Shown here: positions 21,078 to 31,648 of the stretch, in pieces
How positions within the stretch are numbered: position 1 is the first letter of the stretch
Layout of the letters: each line of letters starts with the position of its first letter
Source of the DNA: Pyronema omphalodes
Lineage: Eukaryota > Ascomycota > Pezizomycetes > Pezizales > Pyronemataceae
Assembly: GCA_024516155.1 (NCBI GenBank)
Contig: JAJJXM010000087.1
Span: 1 to 64,000, forward strand
Length of the DNA stretch: 64,000 bases
Direction of reading: 5' to 3'
Notes under the pieces: model-generated
What the model saw: the letters and a program-made list of their open reading frames with translations, nothing else
What the model was told of the DNA's origin: nothing
Databases searched by the model: none
Translations under genes and position numbers: made by a program

Positions 21078-24000
21078 TTACGCATATACAGCGGCGACCC
21101 TCCGCATTGTGTCCCACAACACAAACCGCAGCACCACCGCCCTAAACACCCTCCTGAACACAGCAGGGAAAACCGCAGACATCATTCTGGTGCAAGAAGC
21201 CCAGATAAAAGACCCCCGGTATGCTACCACCCACCCCGACTTCACCCTCATCCTCCCTCCCATTGGCAATCGTCCAGTAATACGGACCGCCGCCTACGTC
21301 TCCCGCCTCAACCCACACATCCGCGTCACTCCACGACCGGATGTCAGCGGAGACCCGGACCTTCAAGTCCTCGAGGTTCAGACTGACCTCATCCCTTCCC
21401 TATTCATTCTAAACATCTACAACGAGTACGACCCCATACCACAACTCCACACTATCCCCCGTACTCTCGCCCCCCTCCCCCCTCCCACCCAGATGCATTA
21501 TCACTGGCGACCTAAACGCACACCACCCCTTATGGAATTCAGGAGTGAGGCACCAAGCCCGGGCCGATGAACTCGTCAAACTAATAGAAGATCACGGCTG
21601 GCACCTGGTGAACGTCCCGGACGTGCCCACTTATCACTACCGCACAGGCACGGCTCCTCCGTCCTCGATCTTATGCTCGCCGCTCCAGCGGTGGCCCGAG
21701 AGGTCACAAACTGGGCCTATAGACGAGGATAACGCCACGGGGTCAGATCACGAAGTCATATGCTTCCAGATCGAATCCCTCCACCCCGACATAGAACAGG
21801 CCCCAACCAAGAAACGTCTTAACTGGAAAAAAACGGACTGGGAAACATTCGCCAGCACCCTGCTCCGCCTGTCCACCACCAACAAGCCCCGGTGGACGTA
21901 CCTCAGCCAAAACCCCACCCACGAAAACCTAGACGAATGGGCACAAACGCTCCGACAACACATACTACAAGCTGTCGAACAATCAACACCCCCCATGACG
22001 CCAACCCCACGGTCGAAGAGGTGGTGGACCGCGGAACTCGACGACACACGCAGAGCGATGTCCCAAGCTCGCCGCCGTTGGAAGCGAACCCGCCTACCCG
22101 AACACCATGAGGAATTCAAGACCCTCCGCAACACACATTTCAGACGAATAAGACATGCGAAGGATACTCTATGGAAGGCATACCTTGCACAAGCGGAAGG
22201 CGCAGACGTCTGGGCGGCTTTCAAGTACACTAACCCCCGCAAAGCCCAACTCACGCCCCCCATAAAAATGACAGTGAACGGTGAGGACCGCCTATGCACA
22301 GACTTCCAAGCAAAATAGAAGCCTTCCAAGCGCTCTTCCCTCCCCCCCCCCCCCCCTCACCCCCCACCAGAAACACCCCCTCGAGACCCCCGATCCCATG
22401 GGAAACATTCACCCCCGCGGAGATCTCCCACGCTATCTTCTCCTCCTCCCCCAAGAAAGCCCCAGGGCCTGACGGCATAACATTCGCATGCCTCCGCAAG
22501 ACATACGAAGCTATACCCGAACAAATCAACCTGCTCTACGCCACCCTCGGTAAGGTAGGCTACCACCCCAGGGCCTGGCGGGAAGCAACGACTGTAGTAA
22601 TACCAAAACCGAACAAGCCGGACTACAGCTCAGTCAAGGCATACAGACCTATAGCTCTACTAAACTGCTTGGGTAAAATCTTAGAAAAATTGATGGCAAC
22701 ACGTCTAGGACAGATGGCGGAATCCCATGACCTGCTACACACTGACCAGATAGGCGGACGCCCAAAACGCTCGGCTATCGACGCCGCCATGGCACTAACA
22801 CATGACATCGAAACCAACGATAAGCTCAAACTGGTGACGTCAGCCCTCTTTCTGGACGTCCGCGGCGCCTTCGACAATGTCTCCGCTGCCCGCCTCCTCC
22901 ACACGATGCGCAACCTTGGATGCCCAGAACAAGTAACCTCATGGGGCACATCCTTCTTAACCGACCGCACCACCGCCCTCTCCTTCGACGGCAACACCGA
23001 CGTACAACGCCCCATCACGACAGGCATCCCCCAAGGCTCCCCGGCGTCCCCTATACTATTCCTCCTCTACCTCCGCCCACTCTTCGACACCCTAACCTCA
23101 ACACACCCCACCGTGTGGGCCCCGAGCTACATCGATGACGTTGCGTTAGTCGCCCACGGCCACACAAGAGAAGGCAACGCAAGAGTCCTCGAGAAAGTCG
23201 CCCGCACCGCATTCACATGGGCCCAAGAAAACGCAGTGGCCTTTGACGATTCCAAATCAGAATTGCTCCACTTCCACCGATCCCGCAAAGATACCCACGA
23301 CGACCCTGTGAAAGTCACACTCCCCAACGGCACGATCGTCACACCCGGAACCCAAGGAGGACCGAAAGACGTTGTCCGGTGGATAGGCATATTTTTCGAC
23401 CGCAAACTGAACTTCTCCCATCATGTAAAAAACAAACTAACCGCCGCCTCCAGATCCCTCAACGCCCTCTGCAGCCTCGTACGTCATGAAACAGGTCTGT
23501 CTCCTTCAGCTACCCGCTCACTCTACATAGCATGTGTCACTTCTAGGTCCGACTTCGGAGCTGAGATCTGGTGGACCGGACAAAAGACCCTGGCCCGTAA
23601 ACTACAAACCCAACAAAACATAGCCCTCCGACGAATCCTAAACGCCTTCCGATCGACACCCATTATCGCCCTACACAACGAAGCCGCAATCCCCCCGGTC
23701 CTGGTACGCTTAAATCACAAGAGAAGGAAGTACACCCTCCGCCTCCTCACCCTCCCCCCCTCACACCCCGTTACCAAACGCTGCCCCTCCTCCTTCCCCA
23801 TCCCCAACCACTTCGCCACCACCATACGCACGACACACGAATACGACCACACTTGGCAAACCCCGACACGCCCCGCCCTCCCGGCTAGTAAATCACCTCT
23901 CCTCCCTAGCCGCCTGGATCTCCCCCACCTCAACTGTTGAAGACACAGCACACCCAACGTCATCCCCATGGGACCCCGCCCCGTCACCATTGACATAAGC

Positions 24001-25062
24001 CCGTCCCCAAAGGATGACGCTGCCATCGAACACATCACCCTCCTCCAGAACCTCCGAGACAACGACCATAACATCATTGCCTACACCGATGGATCTCAAC
24101 TCGACAGCAACACCGGCGCCGGATACTACATTCCCCAGGGACTGCCGCGAGAAATCCGAGCCATCGTGCCCATGGGGTCCACCTCCGAGGTGTTCGACGC
24201 TGAGCTGCGAGCCATCCTCGAATGCGTAGAAACCTGCCACAAGTACATACGCCTCCACCACCTACCCCACCGCTCCATCCACATCTTCACCGACAACCAG
24301 TCCGCAATCCTCCGCTCCTCCCGCCTATCCCGCGGTCCAGGACAAGAACTGGCATTCGCCATCAAAGACGTCGCCCTGAAACTCAACGCACTCAATGCCC
24401 AGGTGACCATCAATTGGGTCCCAGGCCACACAGACATCCCCGGGAACGACGAAGCAGACCGCCTGGCCAAACTGGCGGCGACAACCCCACCAACAACGAC
24501 CCTCCCTACCTCCCTCTCGTGGATACGCCGTCAGGTTCACAACCAATTCGTCACTGACTGGACGGAGTGGTACACATCTGCCCCGAAGCCGAAAACCTAC
24601 AACGCCCCACACAAGCGGAAACTCGACACCGCATACACAACCCTCCCCCGAAAAACAGCTACAGCCATCCTCGGACTACGCACTGGACACGGATACTTCC
24701 TGGACTGCCTCGCACACCCCCCCACTGCCCAATACCCCACCCGATCTTGCACATGCCCCCTTCACCCCCCCCAAACCCCCAAGCACCTCTTTCTCGCGTG
24801 CCCACAGTACCAGGACCAAAGGGATACCCTCCGACGAACACTGAAACTCCCCCGACACCGCCGCCTCACGATACAAACGATCCTACACACCGAACCAGGA
24901 ACCAAAGCCCTCTCCGCCATGATCTCAGCGACGAAAGTCGCGACCGCCGAATGGGCACATTCTAAGTTAAGTCGCAACCCCGCTGCGGGAGACACTCCCA
25001 TTTCATTGACCACAGGCTGGGGAACGTTGCTGGACGAGGATGACGAACATGCCCCAACCTAA
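21070..25062 (+). pseudogene. LINE B3 ORF2: APE-RT-RNase H, several frameshifts
   Basis: Readable in four overlapping pieces: 21070-21570 (APE N-terminus, VSHNTNR), 21545-22318 (APE C-terminus and linker), 22294-23940 (RT with GIPQGSPASP and YIDD) and 23968-25062 (RNase H with TDGSQ, FDAELRAI, TDNQSA, and the C-terminal Cys/His tail TCTCPLH...FLACPQY). At 22315 a lost G turns AAAGTA into AAATA, producing a TAG. The complete C-terminus shows what A1 lost. The protein is roughly 60-65% like LINE A by eye. Confidence 0.82.
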
Positions 25063-25931
25063 TAATAATAATAAAAAAAAAAAAAAATAAAAAAAAAAAA
25101 AAAAAAAAAAGGGGGGACAGCGAGCGCAGGAGGCGATAAGGGGAGGGGAAGAACGAGCAGGAGCTGCGAGAAGAAGGGGGGGCGCGACGGCCCAGAGGAG
25201 AAGGGAGGAGAGGGGACGGAAGAGCGGGAAACAGAGGGGAAAGGAGGGGAGAGAGAAGGGGCCGGAGAGAGGGAGGGACGACAGGAGACAGTGGGGAGAG
25301 GAGGAGAGAGGAAAGGCGACGGGGACCGCGGAGGAGAGAGGAGCGAAGAGAAACGCGAGTGAGAGGTGGTGACGCGGAACGACGGAAAAGGAGCGGAAAC
25401 GGGGACGGTGAGGAGTCAGAGGAGGGGTACGGGGATGAACAGAGGGAGGATAGCGCACGGGGAAGGAAGGGAGGTGAGAGGGGAAGGCGAAGGAGACGTC
25501 ACACTCGTTTAGGTTTTGCTTTTGAGTATGTTTTTCGATTCTGTTATTCTTGCTTGGTGTTTCGGCCTCATGCAGGCTTGTCTGTATGTTTGTTTGTTGT
25601 TTGTTTTTGGCACTTTTGAATACGCGGAGGAAACAAAGGCGGGAAAACAGTTAAAAACGGGAGGGGAAGGGAGGAGGACAGGGGGGAACGACCCGGCGAG
25701 GTGGCCCCCGAGCGAACAGGGCTCTTGGAACCGAAGACGCGAGAAGGATTATACCACAGAGGGAACATCAGGGATACTACGACCCTGCCACCAAAGACCG
25801 CTCTGGGGCGCATCCCAGTGAGCAACCGGAGTAACATCTGGAAACTCAAGTATGTACATTACAAAGAGTAGCCTCCGCCATAACCTTACGGTTGCATGCG
25901 AGTATGAGGAAATAAATAAATAAATAAATTG
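25063..25931 (+). other. LINE B3 3' UTR
   Basis: A-tract 25061-25110 immediately after the stop, then about 400 nt of almost pure purine sequence. A module from about 25620 (gcggaggaaacaaaggcgg) is shared with A, B1 and C 3' ends. Hairpin AACC-TTAC-GGTT at 25882-25893 and (AAAT)n at about 25911-25931. The antisense ORF here (25003-25458) is the low-complexity complement of the purine run. Confidence 0.7.
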
Positions 25932-28154
25932 CAGATGGACCCCGAGAAAATTAGGGCGGTTAAAGAATGGAAGGAACCGGTAAATGTGAAGGGAGTCCAG
26001 AGTTTCCTTGGGTTCGCCAATTTCTACCGTCGATTCATCCGGGATTTCAGCAAGATCACCACGCCATTGACACGATTGACGAAAAAACAGGTACCCTGGG
26101 AGTGGGACGACGAGACACAACGGGCCTTTGAGCAACTCAAAACGGCAATGATATCCCAACCGATCCTGCAACATTTCGACCCGGATCGGCCACTCACCCT
26201 GGAAACAGACGCCTCAGACTATGCCATCGGGGCAGTCTGCTCACAACCCGACGACTCCAACGTACTGCACCCCCTTGCCTATTTTTTAAGAAAATTAAAA
26301 GAAGCGGAGCTCAATTACAACATCCACGATAAGGAGCTCCTGGCAATAGTGGAAGCCTTGGACAAATGGTCGACATACTGCAAATCGACAAAACACAGTA
26401 TCCGGATACTGTCAGACCATAAAAACCTAGAGTATTGGCAAACGAAGAGGGACCTCAACCTCCGACAGGCCCGATGGGCGGAACAACTGGCTAACTATGA
26501 CTTCACGATCACGTATCGTCCGGGGAAGTTGGCAGGAAAACCCGACATATTGTCCCGAGAGTCAGGAGACTCTCCCTGGGAAGGGGAGATGAAGCACCGG
26601 CAGAACCGAAGCCGAGTCCTCCTTCCCCAGGAAGTCTTTCATGTGAACGGGACACAATTGATAAGACTCACCCCGGACACCCCCCTCATTACCAAAATTC
26701 GGGAAAAAACGAAGACCGATACAGAACTCCAGGAGGTAATCCGCAAACTTCGGGAAGGGATAACCCGAGACAATAAGGTCCCCTTGGGGTTATGCGAGGA
26801 AAAGGATGGGTTACTCCTATACGAGGGATTGATATGGGTCCCTGACGACGACGACCTGAGGTTACAAATTTTACGACAACATCACGACTCCCAGGCCGCG
26901 GGGCATCCGGGAAGGGCAAGGACCTTGGAGTTGGTCAGCCGGAATTTTTATTGGCCACAACAACGACAGTATGTGACTCGATATGTCGACTACTGTGATA
27001 CCTGTAAACGTATCAAGCCCATTAAGCACGCCCCCTTCGGTCTCTTACGACCGTTACAGATTCCAGAAAGACCATGGGAATCCATCTCCATGGATTTTAT
27101 CACAGGTCTTCCGAAAGATGGGGGAATGAATGCGATATGGGTGATTGTGGACCTCTTGACGAAGATGGCGCACTTCGTGGCATGTAGGGATACTATGGGA
27201 CCCAGGGAACTTGCGGACGGGTTTCTCACACATGTGGTACGGGCCCACGGACTCCCCAGCAGCATCATCTCGGATCGGGGGTCCCTATTCACCTCTCAGT
27301 TCTGGAAGAGGGTTATGGAGGCAATGGGGACCACGAGGAACCTGAGTACGGCGTTTCACCCAGAGTCCGACGGACAGACAGAGAGGGTCAATGCGATCCT
27401 CGAACAATACCTCAGGGCGTATTGTAACTATCAACAGGACAATTGGAACCAACTCCTTCCTATGGCGGAGTTCTGCTACAACAATTCCCGCTCAGGAACG
27501 ACCAAGGTGTCCCCCTTCTTCGCAAATTACGGATATCATCCCCGTTTTACCCAGCCGCTGGGTGAAGTCGCGGAAGGAACCCCCGAGGTCTCCAAATATG
27601 TTGGCGCCCTCAACCGACTTCACGAGGATCTGAGGGCAGAGGTCCACTATGCCCAGACGGCTCATGCAGAACAGGCGAACCGGCATCGACACCCGGATCC
27701 GGTCCTTCGAGTGGGAGATCGGGTCTGGCTGAAGAGGAAGAATGTGAAAACCACCCGACCCTCCAACAAGCTCGATTACAAGCTATTGGGGCCCTACACT
27801 ATCTTGTCTAAGGTAGGGTCGCGAGCTTATAAGCTGGACCTCCCCCCAAACGCAAAGATCCATCCCGTATTTCACATCTCCCTTCTAGAACCGTCTCAAC
27901 CTACTTCGACCACCATCCCAGGCCATATTCAGCCCCCTCCGCTACCGATTGTCCTCGACGACGAGGAAGAGTGGGAAGTCGAGGAAATAGTGGATTCTCG
28001 ACGCCACCGGGGTCAGATACAATATCGAGTTAAGTGGACTGGTTTCCACGACCCCGATACGACCTGGTACCCCGCCGACAATTTTCAAAACTCCCCCGAC
28101 GCCATCACCCAATTCCACCGCAGGTACCCCAATAAACCTGCCCCACAGCTGTAA
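25932..28154 (+). CDS. pol: G7 pol, 3' two-thirds: RT thumb-RNase H-integrase-chromodomain
   Basis: About 740 codons open to TAA at 28152-28154, lacking the N-terminus. RNase H: TDASD near residue 93, Glu 136, SDHKN near 162. Integrase zinc domain: H319, H326, C356, C359. Integrase core: D389 (SMDF), D449 (SDRG), E485 (TERVN). The chromodomain is at about 680-735 (EEWEVEEIVDS ... QYRVKWTGF). All catalytic residues seen are intact. The stop codon overlaps the start of the next ORF as TAATG, so the third ORF may be translated by reinitiation. Confidence 0.88.
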   Translation, partial: QMDPEKIRAVKEWKEPVNVKGVQSFLGFANFYRRFIRDFSKITTPLTRLTKKQVPWEWDDETQRAFEQLKTAMISQPILQHFDPDRPLTLETDASDYAIGAVCSQPDDSNVLHPLAYFLRKLKEAELNYNIHDKELLAIVEALDKWSTYCKSTKHSIRILSDHKNLEYWQTKRDLNLRQARWAEQLANYDFTITYRPGKLAGKPDILSRESGDSPWEGEMKHRQNRSRVLLPQEVFHVNGTQLIRLTPDTPLITKIREKTKTDTELQEVIRKLREGITRDNKVPLGLCEEKDGLLLYEGLIWVPDDDDLRLQILRQHHDSQAAGHPGRARTLELVSRNFYWPQQRQYVTRYVDYCDTCKRIKPIKHAPFGLLRPLQIPERPWESISMDFITGLPKDGGMNAIWVIVDLLTKMAHFVACRDTMGPRELADGFLTHVVRAHGLPSSIISDRGSLFTSQFWKRVMEAMGTTRNLSTAFHPESDGQTERVNAILEQYLRAYCNYQQDNWNQLLPMAEFCYNNSRSGTTKVSPFFANYGYHPRFTQPLGEVAEGTPEVSKYVGALNRLHEDLRAEVHYAQTAHAEQANRHRHPDPVLRVGDRVWLKRKNVKTTRPSNKLDYKLLGPYTILSKVGSRAYKLDLPPNAKIHPVFHISLLEPSQPTSTTIPGHIQPPPLPIVLDDEEEWEVEEIVDSRRHRGQIQYRVKWTGFHDPDTTWYPADNFQNSPDAITQFHRRYPNKPAPQL

Positions 28155-29221
28155 TGGACGATAGAACGAACTCCGAGGACCCCCCGTCCTCTTTGGGCTG
28201 GTACCGAACCCCTACTCCCCCGGCAGAAAAGAAATCCCCCCACCCCACGATCCCGCACGCAGAACTACACTGGTCGTTCTGCAACAACGACTCCTGCTCC
28301 ATTCACCTCCAATCGAAATTAAACAACAATCATTTCCCAGCGGTGGCGCAAGCAATTGCGGCATGCATAAAAAGATCATGTAGCTGCGGGCAGCTACATG
28401 ACCCCGAGTTAGAATGGGTGATCCGACACCGAAGGATGGACCCGCAAAAGGCCTGCAAGGCATGGCAGAAAGGAAAGAGACTCTGCAATGTGTGTAAATT
28501 CCTGGTCAACAAAGACGGACACGCCCAGAGATGCGGTATCAGAGGATGGAAACCCCCCACGGAGACCCCGGCAACGATACCACCCTGCAAGGACGAGCCC
28601 GGGACAGGAAAGGAACCTCCCGTCCCTACGGAAAATCAGGAAAACGAACCACCCCGTCCCCTCGAACTGGAATCGGAGGACTCCACCATCCATACAATCC
28701 GACACCAACTCCCAGTGATTATGATGACGGGACCCTCGGACCACGAGAAGGTGGCGATCAACCTGTCTTTCTATCAGACAGCGGAGCCGGAACAGCATCT
28801 CCCCACCGTCAACTGCCGACCAACCAACGACTTGACGTCCGCCCCTTGTTCGGATCCCCCGGAGCCCCCCGCCTCAGGGCACCAACAAGATCAAATACCC
28901 CCGTTCTCCTTAGGGCACCAACAAGAACAAATAACGGCGCCTCCCTTAGGACACCAACAAGAGCAAATACCGCCTTATGTCCTCGAGGACATCACCCAGG
29001 ACGTCGTACGTCGCCGACGTCGGGGAAGGCAGTATCGGGGACAGTCCCCCATCCGGAGGCCCGCGTTGAGGACTGCCTGCGGCCTCGCCGGAGTCTCGGC
29101 CTGGAATGGGGGGCTTATGTCACAACGCTCCCGTGACATGCTCCTGGCCTCCGCCGTCACCACCGCAGGGCTATGGGTGGTCGTCATCACCCTAGCAACC
29201 TGCTACGCCATCATGAAGTGA
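28154..29221 (+). CDS. G7 ORF3: Cys/His-rich protein with C-terminal membrane segment
   Basis: 355 residues; the ATG shares one base with the pol stop. No gene family is recognised with confidence. Residues 39-51 contain H-W-x2-C-x4-C-x2-H. C71, C76, C78 and C101 follow, then C111-x2-C114-x8-H123-x3-C127, which look like two zinc-binding units. Residues 131-240 are Pro/Glu-rich. Three 12-residue repeats (242-277, each starting GHQQ) precede a run of five Arg (286-290). Residues 329-351 form a hydrophobic segment ending four residues from the C-terminus. The position after pol recalls env-like ORFs of other LTR elements, but there is no signal peptide and the zinc-like part is N-terminal. A gag- or DNA-associated accessory protein is equally possible. 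Confidence 0.65.
   Translation: MDDRTNSEDPPSSLGWYRTPTPPAEKKSPHPTIPHAELHWSFCNNDSCSIHLQSKLNNNHFPAVAQAIAACIKRSCSCGQLHDPELEWVIRHRRMDPQKACKAWQKGKRLCNVCKFLVNKDGHAQRCGIRGWKPPTETPATIPPCKDEPGTGKEPPVPTENQENEPPRPLELESEDSTIHTIRHQLPVIMMTGPSDHEKVAINLSFYQTAEPEQHLPTVNCRPTNDLTSAPCSDPPEPPASGHQQDQIPPFSLGHQQEQITAPPLGHQQEQIPPYVLEDITQDVVRRRRRGRQYRGQSPIRRPALRTACGLAGVSAWNGGLMSQRSRDMLLASAVTTAGLWVVVITLATCYAIMK
28877..28984 (+). repeat. 36-bp tandem repeat in ORF3 (three units)
   Basis: Three in-frame 36-nt units encode 12-residue repeats beginning GHQQ-D/E-QI. The units differ at several synonymous and replacement sites, so the array is not brand new. Confidence 0.8.
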
Positions 29222-29236
29222 TAGGGATAGGGTCAG

Positions 29237-29259
29237 GGCAAGGGGCTGGGCCCCTTGCC
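29237..29259 (+). other. 10-bp perfect hairpin after ORF3
   Basis: GGCAAGGGGC-TGG-GCCCCTTGCC: ten base pairs with a 3-nt loop, 16 nt downstream of the ORF3 stop and inside purine-rich sequence suited to a polypurine tract. It may be part of the 3' processing or priming region just before the LTR. Confidence 0.6.
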
Positions 29260-29330
29260 GGGGATTTTCATATGTTCGGAGTTATTTCTTATTTGGATTT
29301 CTTTTAGGTATCACGGCGGCTAGGAAAATG

Positions 29331-29610
29331 TTGGAATCTTTTTACTTCTCTCTTTTGGTATGTACTCTTTCTTTACTATTTGGAATCACGGCGGTTAGCC
29401 AGGAAGTTATCTCTTTCGGTATGTACTCTTTCTTTGCTATTTGGAATCACGGCGGTTAGCCGGTAGTTATCTCTTTTGGTATGTACTCTTTCCTTGTTAT
29501 TATTATTCGGAATTATGGCGGTTAGTTATCTTTGGTACGTATTGCTTTCTTATTTGGAATTACGGCGGTTGGCAAATGGTTGGGAATGTTGGTCATGTAT
29601 GTAGTTATCA
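29331..29610 (+). repeat. Degenerate tandem repeat, units of about 58 bp, probably G7 U3
   Basis: Four to five imperfect units, each with a TATCTCTTTYGGTATGTACT block and an ATTTGGAATCACGGCGGTTA block. No ORF. Repeated U3 modules of this kind are common in LTR enhancers, but LTR status is inferred from position only because the 5' LTR is missing. Confidence 0.6.
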
Positions 29611-29653
29611 CGGCGGTTAGCATTGAAGAGCATTCTCCGCAGGCGGAGGATGC

Positions 29654-29690
29654 TGAGTCACGAGTCATGAAGGAGCAAGTATAAGAGGAG
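29654..29690 (+). promoter_or_regulatory. TGAGTCA plus TATA-like element in putative G7 LTR
   Basis: TGAGTCA (29654-29660), a bZIP (Gcn4/AP-1 type) site, is followed 20 bp later by GTATAAGAGG (29679-29688), similar to the TATA region of the G5 LTR (60275). Transcription would start about 29710-29720. Confidence 0.45.
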
Positions 29691-29859
29691 GAATTTTGTA
29701 TGTAGTTTATTTCTTCACGCAATCAAGTTTCTATTTACCACAATCCTATCTACAAAAGTTCCCTTGTGATATCCCATCTCTCCAAACTCACCTGTGATTT
29801 CCCAGCCCACAAACCCTTGCCCATTCCCAACTTACCAGCCTTACCTAACCCGCCGCCGC

Positions 29860-30293
29860 CCTCCTCGCCGCCGAAACCCCCGCGCTGCCTGTCGTCAGTA
29901 ACCGTGGATACGGATTCTGATAGTCGCTCTCTTTTGACTTCATGTATTCCTTCTCATTTTCTTTGCTTTTCTGTTTCCTTTGTTATCGCGGGCGGAGTTG
30001 GATAGGAGGAGACAGTGGAAGGAGAAGGGACCGGGGTAGGAAGGGGGGACGGGATTGCGCGACGAGAGTTTTTCCTTTGATTATTTCCTTTCTTTTGTTT
30101 TGTTTTTAAGGGCGGAAGGGGTATACGGGATTGCACGAGGGGAGAGAGGCGCGATGGGAAGGGGCAGAGTGGGCCGGCGGAGGTTATCTTTTTCTTTTTG
30201 TTCGTGGAGGAAATAAAGGCGGGAAAAACGGCTAAAACATGGTAGGGGAAGGGTGGAGGAAAGAGAGGACACCCGGCGCGGTGGCCTCTGTGC
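29860..30293 (+). mobile_element. LINE 3'-UTR fragment
   Basis: Purine-rich sequence ending in the shared module (gtggaggaaataaaggcgg, about 30204-30222) that continues to gcctctgtgcg at about 30294. There it switches, with a few shared bases, to the RT of G5. The last 250 nt of the LINE 3' end, including hairpin and tail, are missing. The 5' boundary is unclear. No gene is visible. Confidence 0.55.
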
Positions 30294-31648
30294 GAAGTGC
30301 CTCTTCATCCCCAGCGGCTGCCCCCATTCCTTTCGTAAAAAAAGGCGACGGCTCGGTACGTTTGGTAGTCGATTACCGAGGAATCAACGCCGGAACAATC
30401 AAGAACCGTTACCCCCTTCCCCTGATGCAGGATACCTTAATGAACCTTTCAAGAGCTAAGTGGTTCACTGAGCTCAACATTAGGGGTGCTTACAATTTAG
30501 TACGTATAGCAAATGGGGAAGAATGGAAGACCGCTTTTCGTACCCGGTACGGATTATTCGAATCATTGGTTATACCCTTTGGGCTCACCAATGCCCCTGC
30601 AACGTTTCAGAATTTCATTAACGACGTATTGGCACCATACCTTGATCGTTTCTGTACTGCCTACTTCGATGATACCCTGATTTATTCGGATAATCTCGAA
30701 GATCATAAACAACATGTTAAATTGATCCTCAACGCATTTGAAAAAGCCGGATTACACCTGGAACCGGAGAAATGCGAATTCCATCAGAAGGAAGTAAAGT
30801 ACTTAAGACTTATCATCAGTACAGAAGGAATAAACATGGACCCTGAGAAGATTACTGCAGTTCGGGATTGCGAATCCCCCCAAAACCTCAAAGATGTCAG
30901 AGCATTTTTGGGTTTTCCCAATTTCTACCGCCGTTTCGTTAAGAACTATTCGAAGATAGTCCAACCTCTCACGTTACTCACAGGAAAAGGAGTTCCCTTC
31001 ATCTGGTCGAAACCAGAACAACAAGCTTTTGAGGAATTGAAATCGACATTTACATCCGCCCCCGTCCTGGCTCGTTTCGATCCGGACCGGGATGTTATTG
31101 TTGAAACGGGTGCTTCTGATTATGTCTCTGCTGGAGTACTTTCTCGATATGATGACGAAGGAATCTTACATCCTATTGCTTACATCTCAAAGAAACACTC
31201 CCCCGCCGAGTATAATTATGAGATATATGATAAAGAACACATGGCAATCGTCCGGGCCTTCGAAGAATGGTGCCCCGAATTACAGTCTGTTATCAAGCCA
31301 ATTCGAGTGTTGTCAGATCATAAGAAGCTAGAATATTTCACTTCGACAAAGCTCCTGAACCGCCGTCAAGCCCGTTGGTCACAGTTTTTGTCTCAGTTTA
31401 ATTTCAAGATTGTTTACCGCCCGGGTACCGCAGGCGGTAAACCAGATGCACTGGCTCCTCAATCCAGAGATCTGCCTAAAGAGGGGGATGAACGCTCCCT
31501 GGAGAACAACGATCATTAAGCCTGAGAATATCCTTCAGGTTGCGGCTGTTACCTCTAGTACACAACAAACAATACCAACGGACCCACAACAAACAATAAT
31601 ACTGGACCCACAACAAACAAACCCCACCTTATCTCAGCTCTTCACGGT
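30294..31648 (+). pseudogene. pol: G5 pol, part 1: RT and RNase H
   Basis: Starts inside RT ([14 protein letters not shown]) and is open to 31519. RT motifs: [25 protein letters not shown], and a catalytic YFDD. RNase H has ETGASD where relatives have ETDASD, so a key Asp is lost (D to G). It ends in [11 protein letters not shown], then a stop at 31517-31519 and about 130 nt with repeated ACAACAAACA motifs before G2 interrupts it. The element continues at 46982 and again at 58541. This is the oldest LTR element in the nest. Confidence 0.82.

Larger units (their letters stand above)
18959..25931 (+). mobile_element. B3: LINE B, nearly full length, decayed
   Basis: Has the 5' C-tract box (C10 tract at 18989-18998), a 5' UTR, ORF1, ORF2, an internal A-tract, a purine-rich 3' UTR, a terminal hairpin (25882-25893) and an (AAAT)n tail ending about 25931. 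The organisation is the same as LINE A but the protein sequences are clearly diverged. Several single-nucleotide indels break both ORFs. Its 3' flank is the LTR element G7; its 5' flank is LINE A1. Confidence 0.85.
25932..29830 (+). mobile_element. G7: Ty3/Gypsy chromovirus, 5'-truncated, with extra 3' ORF
   Basis: Begins abruptly within the RT thumb at the B3 tail junction and runs through pol, a third ORF, a purine/hairpin region and what is probably a 3' LTR. No 5' LTR, gag or protease is found in the window. The right end is not defined: I infer it from promoter-like sequence at 29654-29690 followed by about 150 nt of leader-like sequence. Confidence 0.7.

Noticed and set aside
25003..25458. 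Long minus-strand ORF rich in Ser/Pro/Leu/Phe
   Set aside because: It is the complement of the purine-rich LINE 3' UTR. No start context, no domain, pure composition effect.
28154..29221. ORF3 as a retroviral-type envelope gene
   Set aside because: There is no N-terminal signal peptide, only one hydrophobic segment at the very C-terminus, and zinc-binding-like Cys/His units at the N-terminus. Position alone is not enough.
29331..29610. CRISPR-like array
   Set aside because: Repeat units are degenerate and contiguous without unique spacers, and the context is a eukaryotic retrotransposon.
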